64,000 bases of DNA, taken from positions 154,001 to 218,000 of the forward strand of contig JAAOOA010000652.1 in NCBI GenBank assembly GCA_012861695.1, given 5' to 3'. Under the pieces are notes generated by a model. That model searched no databases and was not told the origin of the DNA. It saw nothing but the letters and a program-made list of their open reading frames with translations. The stretch comes from Trematomus loennbergii. Taxonomy: Eukaryota; Chordata; Actinopteri; Perciformes; Nototheniidae. Positions 46,981 to 58,011 of the stretch are shown here, one piece after another. Numbering within the stretch: position 1 is the stretch's first letter; each line of letters opens with the position of its first letter. The translations under genes and the position numbers were made by a program.

Positions 46981-49900
46981 CTCGCGGGGGAGACTTGGTT
47001 TTTCTCAGATCCCTGGCTAGTTTTCAACGGTCGTCTTAGTGGGGTCCTTCGTTTTAGATGATTTGCTGAGTGGGGGGCGGACTTATTGCGTTGAGTGGGG
47101 GGATTCATCTGTAGAATTGAGAGTTTTTTAGAAAAGTTCTTTAAGCTTTGTAGCTTTTTCATCTATCATTTCCAACCAAGCAGCAAGAGGTCAAATGTAA
47201 GAATAAGTAATAGTTTGTCACGATTTTACGGAAAAGTCAGAGCGCGATGTCGCATCTTAAAGACAGCTTGAACTGGATAGATGGTTAGTCTTTTTTCAAA
47301 CATACCATACATTCTGCATGTTAGTATATTAGGCCAATCGGGTTAGGCCCTACGGCCCCACTCCATCAATAGGAAGTCACGCTTTGGGAGAGGTGTTTAA
47401 TTTCACAGATCTGACTTGATTGTTGTTGTGATGGCTGAAGGAATAGGGACGGGGGAGGAAAATTCAGAGGGTGAAGAAGCAGAAAGATAACTTGTTTGTA
47501 AAACGGACAGCACGTCAGTTTCAGGAAAGATGACACCGGTTTTTATGCATGACATGCCAAATATCCTGAAGCCCTACAGAAAAAGGTACAAGTATATTGT
47601 GTTGAAAATATCGCAAAAAGTCGTAATATTGTATAATGTATTAGTTGCATGTTGTATTTTGATAAAAATCACTGTGTAGTTTTTCAAAAATATAATGGAA
47701 AAAGGAGAGAAAAAACAAAATATCACAGTATGTTGAAAAATATGAAAAAAGTAATGTTGTGTTAAAATAACATGAAAGAAATCAAAGTAAAGCATCTAAA
47801 AAACATATATTTAAAAAAAAAAAAAGTTATGTTAGTCAAGTCAAGTTATCAAAACCGCATTGTTTCATCTAAAACAGTGTTAAAATCACAAACTCTCCAT
47901 TTAGAGTTTGATTCTTTAAGAAACTAATTTCATTACAAATTAATGAATATTTTACCAAGTTATAAAGTTTTGCATCCATTAAAGTGTAACTATAAGTATC
48001 TTTGTAGGAGAAAAAACAAAAATCATTCAAGTTATTTCCAGAAAACTGGATTGTCTTACTAGAAAATGCCTTTAAGAGTCACAGTCTTAAAGAAAATCTG
48101 TTCATAAAAAAAGTACTACCTTCACTTTTTCAACTCTTTCTCATAAAAAAGTCCCCTTGATCTCTTCTCCATCATAATCTTTGAGTTTGTAAACAGATGG
48201 TTGACGAGGTATCGAACGCCGTAAATAATTAGTCGGTATAACTCTGTTCTCCTCAAAGTTCATTTCCGTAGCACCTTTCCCCCACTGATGCTAGTGACCC
48301 CCCTTTGTATGCTAATTACCCCTTTGTTCGAGGTGTTGTGTAGGTGTGTTCAGTTAAACACTGAGATTTTCAACATACTACTCTACAAAATGATTTTTTC
48401 ATATTCTTTTGACAAACTATACTTGACTATTTTACGGAAAATCATGACAAACTTTAATGTGACTTATTCTTAATTTTACCATACTAAAGTAAGACTTGAA
48501 AATACTATATCGTTGTTTTTTAAATTATATTTCAACATATAAAACAGAAACTTTGTTTGTGTTAGCATAACATTGACTGGCTTTTCCTTGATCATTTCAA
48601 CATGAAATGAGTTTTATTTTTTATTTTATTTTTTTTTAACTGATATTTGAATATAGCATATTGGCGGAGATAATATTTACGGGCCCCTTTGATTAGAATG
48701 TTAAAAAGTAAGCTAGTCCCAGACTGTAGGGCCCACTCCTTAGGTTGGCTCCACTTAGGTTAAATTACTTTAGTTGGAATGAGGACAGGCTAATTAGATT
48801 GACAACAAAAGGGTCTGAGAGTCTCATAGTTTTGTCCTCCCAGCAGTGTAAAATAAATTTGATGTAGCAGTGAGTCATTGCAGTTCATTATGTGTTTGAA
48901 TATATCAAAATGTTCTAAGAAATGTTTTAAAGCACCCAGGACTCTCATTTTTGCCAAGACATGACTTAATACACGATGCGAGTTTTAAAAGCTTTTTGCC
49001 TGGAAGTAGCAGATTAAGTGATTTAATGATGGAGCAGGATTGTTAAGAAACCCAATTCCTTACAAAAGTACTATTCTATCAGTTGTAAAGTGTTGCACAC
49101 TTCAAAGTGTATCTAAAAGTATCCTAGTAACACAAACAAAAGCAAGGAAGAAAAAAGCAAAAATCAGTAAAGTCATCTAACAAAAACATATATTTAAAAA
49201 AGTAATGTTAGTCAAGTCAAGTTATCAAAAACTGTATTGTTTCATCGAAACAGTGTTAAAATCACAAACTCTCCATTTAGAGTTTGATTCTTTAAGAATC
49301 TCAATTCATTACAAATTAATGAATATTTTACCAAGTTATAAAGTTTTGCATCCATTAAAGTGTAACTATAAGTATCTTTGTAGGAGAAAAAACGAAAATC
49401 ATTTAAGTTATTTCCAGAAAACTGGATTGTTTTACTAAAATCCCAAAGTGCCTTTAAGAGTCACAGTCTTAAAGAAAATCTGTTCGTCTTAGTGGGGGTC
49501 CTTAGTTTTGGATGATTTGCTAATTGGGGTGGGACTTATTGCGTTGAATGTCTGTATATTCAAAATATAATGGAAAAAGGAGAGAAAAAAAAAATATCAC
49601 AGTATGTTGAAAAATATGAAAAAAGTAATGTGTTAAAATAACATGAAAGAAATCAAAAGTAAAGCATCTAAAAACATATATTTAAAAAAAGTAATGTTAG
49701 TCAAGTCAAGTTATCAAAAACTGCATTGTTTCATCGAAACAGTGTTAAAAATCATAAACTCTCCATTAGAGTTTGATTCTTGAAGAAAACTCAATTCGTT
49801 ACAAATGAATGAATATTTTACCAAGTTATGAAGTTTTCCATACATAAACGTGTATCTTACAGTTCCTTTGTGAGAGAATTACGCACAAATCTGTCATATC

Positions 49901-50723
49901 AAAACATTCTATTGCAGTATTTTATCTGTTTTATGTGCACTGTTGGAGGAGCCTGTGACCTATGTTTTTCATTGACATATCTACACTGTAGCTAATGGGC
50001 ATATGCCATAAAGCCTTGAAACTTGAAAACTTAAAATGATCAGAAACTGCATTGTCTCACTGAAAACAGCTCTAAAGAAAACCCCATTCCATACAAAGTA
50101 CTTAACTTTCTACCAGTTGTAAAGTGTTGCTCACTTCAAAAGTGTATCTAAAAAAGTATCTTAGTAACAAAAACAAAAGCATTAATGTTAACAACGCCTC
50201 AAAGGGCGGACTCCTGAGTTCCGTAATGCCCCCCTACCATGGCACTTGGACTATTTACATCATCCAGGGCTCAACACCAGTAAATACACCTCTCTTTATC
50301 CGCTCTCCAGGCCTCCAAGGGCGGACTCCTGAGTTCCGTAATGCCCCCCTAACATGACACTTAGATTATTTTCATCATCCAGGGCTCAACCCAAGTAAAT
50401 GTAGCCTCATGTAACTTCATATAGGGATTCATTAATAGTTGTGCGAAGTAATTAAACATTACAAAATACAATATCAGGGGGTCATTAACATATTTTAAAT
50501 TATTATTTTCCTCTCAGAGAGACTTTGTTATAGTTAATAAAGTAATTAAACATTAGTTCACAAGCCATACAACTTAAGAGAACATCCTTAGTTAACACAA
50601 ATCATATTAAAAAACTAATCTAATTTAGAGAGGACAATAAAAGTTTTAGGTGACTTAGTGAATGAGAATTAACGGCTGATAGGAAAATCAGGAGGTGACA
50701 GGCAGGGGGGAGGGGAGGGGGTG

Positions 50724-50909
50724 TTAGGGGGTGTGAGGGGAGACAGTCTCACACATCCAGACTCCATTTTTCATGAAGAGCCTCCGACGGAGGGTCTGAA
50801 CCCGGCACAGATACTGCATCCGTTTCTTGACTGGAGCTCCCGACGGATGGCGGTAAGTTGTCACAGGCGTCTCGCTGATTAAACCCCTATCGATGCGTCT
50901 CTTTGCCAT
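50724..50909 (-). CDS. 61-residue basic protein (arm 2 copy)
   Basis: Mirror of 38070-38255; starts MAKRRIDRGLISETP. Full length, open, same C-terminus (CETVSPHTP). Confidence 0.4.
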   Translation of the reverse strand: MAKRRIDRGLISETPVTTYRHPSGAPVKKRMQYLCRVQTLRRRLFMKNGVWMCETVSPHTP

Positions 50910-51748
50910 TTTCGTTTTTGAAAGTTTAGGTGACTGGTGAGTGGCTTTTTATCTAGTTTGCACGGATTTTATTTTCCATCTAACTCCACCCTCTCTATCT
51001 TCTGACATCACAGCAAAAGGAAGGGGGGAGGGGTGAGAGGGGGAAGAGGTGAGAGGAGGACGGGGTGCGAGACAGTCTCACACAACTTCAAAGAGACTAC
51101 CTTAACACTAATTACAAACACTGATCAAAGGACATACATCAAAGGGCTAATTAGATTGACATCAAAGGCTATACACAGGGAGAACACACACCTACATGTT
51201 ATAACACCTCCCACCTTACATCAAAGGACAGACATCAAAGGGTCTAATTAGATTAGACAACAAGGGGTCAGACATCAATGGCTAATTAGATTATACAACA
51301 AAGGATCTACTACAAGGGGAGTTCACACCTACATGTCACAAACACCCCATCCCTCACATCAAAGGATAGACATCAAAGGGTAATTAGACAGACAACAAAG
51401 GGGGCAGACATCAAAGGCTAATTAGATTATACAACAAAGGATCTACTACAACAGGGGATATCACACCTACATGTCACAAACACCTCACCCCTCACATCAA
51501 AGGATAGACAACAAAGGGATCAGACATCAAAGGCTAATTAGATTACACAACAAAGGATCTACTACAATGGGGAATGTCACACCTACATGTGATAACACCT
51601 CGAACAAAGGGGCTCATTAGCATATCAAAGGGGCTCATTAGCATAATTAGGGGGCGGGACTTAGCATAAGTAGTAGTACTGATAGGGCAGGTGTGACCTG
51701 TCACTTTTTATGCATACTAATGTGATTGAAAGGATTTGTAATACTACT

Positions 51749-51840
51749 AACGTAACGTGGGAGAAAATACGTTTCTAGCTAAACGTAATTGAGAATGCAG
51801 TTTAGTTCTGTGGGAACGTAAGTTTTTGGAGACAGGGTTG
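51749..51840 (-). repeat. Right terminal repeat of the THAP element
   Basis: Inverse of 31189-31280 with only a few differences in 92 bases (for example CCAAAAACTTACG against CCTACAAATTACG). It is separated from its own subterminal continuation (37213 leftward) by the palindrome. Confidence 0.93.
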
Positions 51841-52089
51841 CAATTCGGGCCATACACGTTCGTCAACGTCAGATTGTTGCCACATATTTTGCCAGTTGCG
51901 ATAATAAAACGGCCACTTGGGTCTGATATAACATTGGACACAGAGAATGGGACAGATTTATGAACAAGAATTTCAACGCCTCGGGCCTTGCTCGAAAAAA
52001 GAATGGTAAAGCTGTCCCACCCACCCTCTGCAAAGTTTAAGATGGTCTGATGGTTGGAGGTGGGTTTCTTGCAAAAAGGCAATTTTAGC
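51841..52089 (-). pseudogene. L1 ORF2 endonuclease N-terminal fragment
   Basis: The - strand frame includes FAEGGWDSFTILFSSKARGV, EILVHKSVPFSVS and LTLTNVYGPN, the middle of an L1 endonuclease. It joins in phase to the fragment at 31188 once the transposon is removed. Its 5' end at about 52089 abuts the tail of an LRR exon, so the L1 is 5'-truncated there. Confidence 0.88.
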
Positions 52090-52108
52090 GTGAACTGGAG
52101 ACTCTCAG
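52090..52108 (+). pseudogene. Remnant of an NLR LRR exon
   Basis: GTGAACTGGAGACTCTCAG followed by GTCAG is the exact 3' end and donor of a family LRR exon. The upstream 155 bases are gone, replaced by the L1 5' end. The missing part is not found at the other L1 boundary, so a deletion accompanied or followed the insertion. Confidence 0.8.
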
Positions 52109-52251
52109 GTCAGACCACAGGTTTTTTTAAACAGTTTTACTTTAAAACCTGCTCATCCAGCTTCAGGTTCATGTTAATAAAGTTGGTCAACATCTGTATC
52201 TTCATGCTGACATAATTAAAACACTGAGTTTACTGTATTCCCTGGTTCCAG

Positions 52252-52425
52252 TCTCTCAGGCTGTCTGGTCACAGAGGAAGGCTGTGATTCTGTGGCTTCA
52301 GCTCTGAGCTCCGACACCTCCCATCTGAGAGAGCTGGACCTGAGTAACAACGACCTGCAGGATTCAGGAGTGAAGCTGCTGTCTTCAGGACTGGAGAGTC
52401 CACACTGTGAACTGGAGACTCTCAG
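52252..52425 (+). CDS. NLR LRR exon 3
   Basis: A 174-bp exon after GGTTCCAG, donor CAG|GTCAGG. Encodes [20 protein letters not shown], then [20 protein letters not shown] and CELETLR. Intact and very similar to the LRR exon at 25260. Confidence 0.92.
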
Positions 52426-52572
52426 GTCAGGATTATGCATTTTATTTTCAAGTGGTTTAACTGTTAATCCTTTTTATCCAGCTTCTGGTTCATGTTGATG
52501 AGGATGATCAACCTCTGTATGATTTTCCTGCTGCTTTTAAAACACTGAGTTTACTGTGTTCCCTGGTTCCAG

Positions 52573-52744
52573 TCTCTCAGGCTGTATGGTCACAAGGAAG
52601 GCTGTGTTTCTCTGGCTTCAGCTCTGAGCTCCAACACCTCCCATCTGAGAGAACTGGACCTGAGCTACAATCATCCAGGAGACTCAGGAGAGAAGCTGCT
52701 GTCTGCTGGACTGAGGATCCACTCTGGAGACTGGAGACACTCAG
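52573..52744 (+). pseudogene. NLR LRR exon 4 (frame-broken)
   Basis: A 172-bp exon after GGTTCCAG, donor CAG|GTATGG. It starts LSGCMVT, then loses one base (CACAAGG where the family has CACAGAGG) and has further small losses near the end. The exon is two bases short of 174. ELDLSYNHPGDSGEKLLSAG is readable in a shifted frame. Confidence 0.85.
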
Positions 52745-53094
52745 GTATGGACAGACAGACTGAAGGTGTCTCTAATATCTCAAATGTCCTGTTCTTCTTC
52801 TCATTTATGACAATTATTGAAATTATATTTCATTGAGTTTTTACACCCTCATTGACGGCTGAGTCCACTCTACTCTATAAGAGACGCAAGTGATCACCAG
52901 CGGTTCAGTTTGGATAGTTCTGACTGTGTTCGGGTAACGGCTAACAGAGCTAAACTCACCGCAGGACTCAGATTCTCTGATCAGAGGTTACAGGCTTACA
53001 ACACAATCTGCCAGCTATGTGTTATAATTGTATCTTGATTATTTACTGGCCTGCTTTGGCCGATGATCAGCATATTACCTAGTCCAGGGGTCGG
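52745..53094. other. NLR intron, no recognisable feature
   Basis: Nothing coding recognised between LRR exon 4 and the hAT remnant. Confidence 0.3.
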
Positions 53095-53870
53095 CAACCC
53101 GCGGCTCTCGAGCCGCATGCGGCTCTTTAAGCCCTCTGCTCTGGCTCCCTTGAGCTTAGACAAAAATAAGAAGGAAATCAAATAAAAGTATTTGTAGGAC
53201 TAATTAAATGTTGTTGCGCGGTTGAAAATGTTTCGTATCTTGTATTTTGAGGATACTGTGACACATAAATAAAAAACAAAACGGTTTTAATTAGGTCAAC
53301 TAAAATATGCATCACATCCTGCTACGGTCCCGCGCCAGCGCCTTTTCTTGAGGCGAATAACCTGACCCCCGGCTCGATGAGCGAACTAGGGATACATCAA
53401 AGAAAAAGAAAAGTATCTGAGGAACACAGAGGGTTTAATTCTGCGTGGAGAGAGTTATCTGCTTTCACAGCGAACGATGCTGGCTTACCGGGATGTTTGA
53501 TATGTGGAGAGAAGTTGTCAAAGGTGCTGCAGCCTTTACGTATTGCAGGAAAAACACGGAAGAGGAAGACAGCTGACGATCTTCATCATAACTCAATCAG
53601 TAAACTCTTTAGGGTGCAGCTATAGGTTTGATTTATTTCATTTTTATTGTATTTTTTTTCCTTCAAATGTGCAGAGGACTCCCAAGTGCTGTGTTTAATT
53701 TATTTTAAAGTAGGCCTGTGTATTTTAATTCTCCTTATAAGAGTCATTTGTTTCATATTAGAGGTTAACGTTTTATAATGTAATAAATAATAAATGCAAA
53801 AAAACTGTAGTTTTGTCTATGATGTAACAATAAATACAACTTTATAAGCTATCAAGCTATCAATATGTTT
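53095..53870 (+). mobile_element. Charlie-like hAT remnant with BED finger
   Basis: It starts CAGGGGTCGGCAACCCGCGG, a classic Charlie-family terminus, followed by the 'GCATGCGGCTCTTT' phrase. The frame 53377-53625 encodes KRKVSEEHRGFNSAWRELS and GLPGCLICGEKLS, the start of a BED finger of SCAND3/ZBED5-like transposases. It is truncated before the histidines. An element of the same broad family left the transposase piece at 12320-12730. Confidence 0.75.
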
Positions 53871-54189
53871 GTCAGCCGTTAGCCGTTGACTGTAAGCAGG
53901 TAGCTGTTAGCAGGTAGCTGTTAGCCGTTAGACGTTAGCTATAAACTGTAAGCAGTTGAATGTGTACGGGATGCCTCACTGCACATTAATCCCGCTTATT
54001 ACACGGCTACATGATAAACAAACTAACGACTTGACTCCTGATATATAATTGAGATGATTTTATTGACTTGAAATGATGGTCATGGTTCCGGTGACGTCAC
54101 CATACTGAATGGCAGCCTAGTTTAGCTTCTCCCCCGGTAAGAGATTAATTTCCCCTCGTTTGATTGCCAAATAAGAAATGTCTCTGTAA
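53871..54189. other. TTAGC-rich intron sequence
   Basis: GTTAGC(C/A)GTTAG(A/C) and GTAGCTGTTAGCAG repeats at 53875-53960; otherwise nothing recognised. Confidence 0.4.
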
Positions 54190-54214
54190 AATTAGAAATA
54201 GTTAACGGGGCGAA

Positions 54215-55905
54215 GATGGGAAGAAAGGATGGACAAAAGAAAACATTGGCTCAGAGTCTACCAACGAAGAAAATACAACGAACAACTCGCCTTCACAGGT
54301 TGATGATGAGGAAGCTAGCGCAGATAGGGGCGCTAGGGGCGCCGCCCCACCTCTTCCCATATTAAAAAATAAAAATAAAAAATATATATATTTTTATTTT
54401 TATTTTTAATGAACAAGGTAAATATTATATAATTGGTATCAGTAAAATGTATAATCTACAATAAAATCTCGTTTAAAATTGTGTTACGATGTCTAAAGTT
54501 ACTGATAAGTCACATGTTTCCTGCCTGGCCTTGCCCGTGTACCTTCTCTCGTCTGGGCGCTAAGAGAGGAGCCTCAACCAGTGCAGCAGCAGCCACTAGC
54601 AGCTGACTGTTGCTATCTGTAACGTGTAAACTATGCCGCGAAAACATAATTTCAGCCAATCAGCGTCGTCAAATCTGATGGTCACAGGGCTCCTCCGTGA
54701 GCGCCCGGTGCAGTCTGTGAGTTGTTTGGACTCGTATCCAAGGAGACAAAACAGGAAGCTGTCATACACTCTGGAAGCTACCATTAGCAGCTAATGAAAA
54801 CTCCGTTTTGACATAAAAATGGAATTATGGATCATCAATCATTTTTCAAAGTGACAGACACATTGGATTAAACCTATGGATTAACCTTCAGCTGCGTTTT
54901 TCTCGTTTTTGATCAGAATTGTTATTCTGCAAAAGGTGAGCATATCTCTGTGTTTTGCTACCTAAAGCTACGTCGTGTGATGTCTGTATTTGCTTCCCCT
55001 GTCGCGAGTTCTGATCGCTCAGTGATGATACTTATATTTCTAGAATATGTGGAATCTCAGTTTGTAACTTGTTTGTGCATATCCGATAAGTATATAGATT
55101 GATTTATACCTAGAGTGCGTTAGCATTTTTTCGCTCAGGGCTCATTTAGACGCTTCTTGTGAGACTTGTGTTTTGTTTCGGTAAACATGGTTCATATCAT
55201 CAGTTAGATGCGTTTCCTCTGAGTAGGACACATGAATAGTTTATTACATTTAAGAAGCCCTGAGACACAGTTTCGTGAGAAAAAAAACGGGGGAAAAAAA
55301 GCCCCTTAACAGGTTAAATGGGAATTAAATCAGTGTTCCCAAGCCCCGGTGTTCTGCAGTTTGTGGGGCCTACTGTACTGTTGCACAGTTTATGCTGTAG
55401 AAAACTATGTCCAGGACAAGGTGTTTGGAAGTTTTGGAAGATTCATAGCTAACCACACTGAAGTTATGGAGGTATTGATCAGTCTTCTCATATTTTTAAG
55501 CCTCAAATTGTCCTTCTCCCCACCCCCCCCCCTCTAACATCACCAGAAGTCATGATTTAAGGGGTCTTTTCTCAAAAAAATTACCGGGGGAGCATCCCCC
55601 GGACCCCTCTAGTATTGTTTGATCACCATTTCCACAGCCCCACCTCAAATATTTTCCCCCAGCCGCCACTGCCCACCAGCTATTTTGCAAAAAACGTAAA
55701 GACTACTCCGAGGCAAAGCGAGTGCTAAGGCAGAGAAATATTCTCCTCCAGACCCCGTTCCCTGCTAAACTACGAGTATTTTAGGAGGACGGGACGAGGC
55801 TGTACCAGACTGCTGTGGAAGCATCCCAGAGGCATGAAGGACAGAGGACTGCTGTCACCGTGATCACACCGAGAGAGAGGCTGAGCAGCTGTCCGCCTGG
55901 AGACG
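54215..55905 (+). pseudogene. L1 ORF1 remnant, split by a hAT element
   Basis: 54215-54323 starts MGRKDGQKKTLAQSLPTKK, a basic L1 ORF1-like beginning. After the inserted hAT copy, 55690-55905 encodes RVLRQRNILLQTPFPAKLRV, then EDGTRLYQTAVEAS, the conserved C-terminal region of L1 ORF1 RNA-binding proteins. The middle has a stop and frame breaks. Confidence 0.75.
54324..55671. mobile_element. hAT-like element, second copy (left end truncated)
   Basis: Near-identical to 10840-12224 except that the first 13 or so terminal bases after CAG are missing; the right end ...CCGCCACTG is intact. No matching 8-bp duplication was found. It sits inside the L1 ORF1 remnant, so it inserted after that L1. 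Confidence 0.85.
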
Positions 55906-56880
55906 CTGGGACAATAACCTACACAATTTCATACACATTATTGAAAATCCATGGTTGAAATGTTCTCTTAAAATGTGGAAAACTATTATAAAAGAATATA
56001 ATTGGAGAATGAAAGTATCTTTCTCAAATGGTGTGCATATGACTCAGATTTCATGCCTAACAGATTGGATATTAGATTTAGGGACTGGCTCTAAAAGGTC
56101 TAACAGCTCTGTGCAAGCTGATGAAAGGGGGAGCATTGCTCAGTTTGGATACCCTCAAAGAGAAATACACTTGGAGAAACAGGACTTTTATGGATATCTT
56201 CAGGTACGGCATTATGTTCATTTGAAAGTGGAAAAAGTGTCAGAGGCAAGTGTAGGTTTGATAGAAATGTTTAGGAAAGCGTATAACGCAGATGTTAACA
56301 GTAGAACCGTATCATGTGTATACCAAGGATTGACAAACCTTAAAAAACACTCACTTACATAATAAAGAAGATGGAGCAGGAAGGAGGGATACATATATCT
56401 GGGGAAGAATGGGTAACAATGTGGAGATATCAATGGAAATGTACCAGCTGGCAGAACTGGAGGGAATATACCTGGAAGAACCTGATAGGATATTTATTCC
56501 GCCCTCTCAGAAGTCCCACTATGATAGGACCCCCCCCTATATGTTGAAGGAACTGTGGTGACCAGAATGCAAACCACTTCCATGTATTCTGGGACTGTCC
56601 AGGTATCAAAGACTACTGGAAGGAGATACACAACGCCTTACAAGACATTTCAAAGACATAATACCTCTAGAGATCAAGATGTTATACTTTAGGAATTTGA
56701 GAAAGGACAAATACTTATTGAACATTCTGCTGAAAAGGCATTAACCAGGAAATGGGTATGGAAGCATAGCCCGACTCTAAATGGATGGACATCTCAATGG
56801 ATATTTACAATATGGGAAAGATAACAGCATCTGTCAATCATACATTGGAGCAATTTACTCCAACCTGTGAGAAGTGGACT
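55906..56880 (+). pseudogene. L1 ORF2 C-terminal fragment
   Basis: The frame 55955-56362 includes TDWILDLGTG and DFYGYLQVRHYVHLKVEKV, the fish L1 C-terminal block. The continuation encodes EEWVTMWRYQWKCTSWQNWR, EYTWKNLIGYLFR and a cysteine-rich end in shifted frames. It follows ORF1 directly, so the endonuclease and reverse transcriptase have been deleted. Confidence 0.8.
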
Positions 56881-56884
56881 CACT

Positions 56885-57472
56885 TTGTAAAGCCCTAAAG
56901 GCCTGACTTTACCATAACACAAAGCCCCTTCCCACCCTGGACCCCAGCTGTTGGAGCTGCTTCCCTCGGGGAGACGCTTCAGGTCCAATGAAATCACAGA
57001 CAAATAGATATAAGAACAGCTTTTCCCCAGTGCCATACGTGAGCTGAACACAGCCAGACAATCACAGCACTAATGGAGCTGAACTGATGCTCAAGTACAT
57101 GTTCACATCCAACTGCACTTTATATTCTCCCTCATACCGTTTCTATAGAACACATGTTTATTTCTAGTTCTGTAATGATCAACTGCACTGATAAACATAT
57201 GATCAATCACTTATGTATTGGCTTGTTTAACAGATGTGTACTGCATTGACCGTATTGTTGGTGTACTTGTATTTGTATGGTAATGTTATATTGTTTTGTA
57301 AGCGTACTGTTCTATGTGTGATAGGTCACTTTGAGTCTCTTTATATATGAAATGGTTTGAGGTTGTTTTGTCAGATGATACTTCTACTGTCTGTTATGTG
57401 TGAGTGCACCATTGGGAATGCTTTGAATGTCTCTGTAGAGACAATAAAGGAATCTGATCTGATCTGACTTAG
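56885..57472 (+). mobile_element. LINE 3' end with (TCTGA)n tail
   Basis: It contains TTCCCTCGGGGAGACGCTTC and AAGAACAGCTTTTCCCCAGTG, the end of a Rex/CR1-type ORF2. A 3' UTR follows, ending GAGACAATAAAGGAATC and then TGATCTGATCTGA repeats. Confidence 0.7.
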
Positions 57473-57802
57473 TTTCCACAGATCCAGAACTCTGCTGGAA
57501 AGAAATGTCTACTCCCTAATTGATCACTGTTGTTCTATTTGATTTTCATTTCTTTCTTTATGTCTTTCTCCTCTGTGCTTTCTGTGTCATCATGTGTATA
57601 TTGCTGAGAAGAGCTATGAACAGATGTATGTCCTTCATGTGAAGATGTTCAATATCTGAGACAATGTTTGACACTAAACGCCAACAAAAAGTAATTAGAA
57701 TAAAGAAGCTTGCTCTAAGAAAGTAACCTCTGTTCCACGAGGTACCAGCAGCTAGGACTCATGTTGGATAGAACATCATCCTGACTGTGTTTCTTCCTCC
57801 AG
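57473..57802. other. NLR intron, no recognisable feature
   Basis: Nothing coding recognised; ends at the acceptor TTCTTCCTCCAG. Confidence 0.35.
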
Positions 57803-57848
57803 GCTGGACCATGGTGGAGAGCAGAGGTTACAACCAGGTGTGAGGAAG
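57803..57848 (+). CDS. NLR linker exon to B30.2
   Basis: After TTCCTCCAG it encodes LDHGGEQRL and PGVRK, the conserved run between the last LRR and the PRY part in fish NLRs, ending at GT|GTAAGTG. In most relatives this continues directly into PRY; here about 160 bases with donor/acceptor-like sites intervene. Confidence 0.7.
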
Positions 57849-58011
57849 TGTAAGTGTGGATCAGTCAGCTTCTCTCTAAAGACAAAGATGATGGAGGTGC
57901 TATTTATTCATTAGAACATGACCTCTTGAAGCTTTATAGAAAGATCACTGACAGAGAGGAAAGCCTTCAGGTGAGTCTGGTGATAAAACTGCTGTCTGTG
58001 TCTCTCCTCAG

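Larger units (their letters stand above)
37214..51748. mobile_element. 14.5-kb palindromic element, Polinton/adintovirus-like (putative)
   Basis: Termini are AGTAGTATTACAAATCC and its exact inverse. The arms, 37214-43519 and 45448-51748, are about 6.3 kb each and near-identical inverted copies: about 200 bases compared directly at 42006 show one substitution. The spacer of 1.9 kb is also largely self-inverted. A 6-bp duplication flanks it. Six-base duplications, 5'-AG termini and a 15-kb scale are described for Polintons, the integrated relatives of adintoviruses. The arms carry small genes but no polymerase, integrase, protease or capsid gene that I can see. It would therefore be a defective derivative built from one genome end in two inverted copies. 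An unknown long-inverted-repeat transposon is the alternative. Confidence 0.5.
45448..51748 (-). repeat. Arm 2 of the palindrome
   Basis: Inverse of 37214-43519, with the same gene and repeat order toward the centre. Base substitutions (for example GGGCCCC in arm 1 against GAGCCCC in arm 2 near the terminus) and small indels show that the arms have diverged slightly. Confidence 0.93.
31189..51840. mobile_element. Large THAP-type DNA transposon inserted in L1
   Basis: The two outermost 92 bases (31189-31280 and 51749-51840) are near-identical inverted copies starting CAACCCTGTCTCC. A 7-bp CAATTCG duplication flanks the whole 20,652-bp interval. The subterminal regions (31281-31800 and, inverted, 36350-37213) continue the inverted repeat and carry remnants of a THAP zinc finger. 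THAP fingers plus 7-8-bp duplications point to the P superfamily, but no catalytic domain is seen. It hosts an L2 LINE and the 14.5-kb palindrome, which interrupts the right terminal repeat. Confidence 0.85.

Noticed and set aside
37214..51748. Palindrome as a chimeric fold-back read artefact
   Set aside because: An artefact would mirror the flanks as well. Here both arms stop exactly at AACGTA duplications, the outer flanks are two different parts of one transposon end, and the arms differ by true substitutions. Long-read confirmation is still desirable.
37214..51748. Teratorn-like herpesvirus/piggyBac fusion
   Set aside because: No herpesvirus gene and no piggyBac transposase seen, the duplication is 6 bp rather than TTAA, and the size is far too small.
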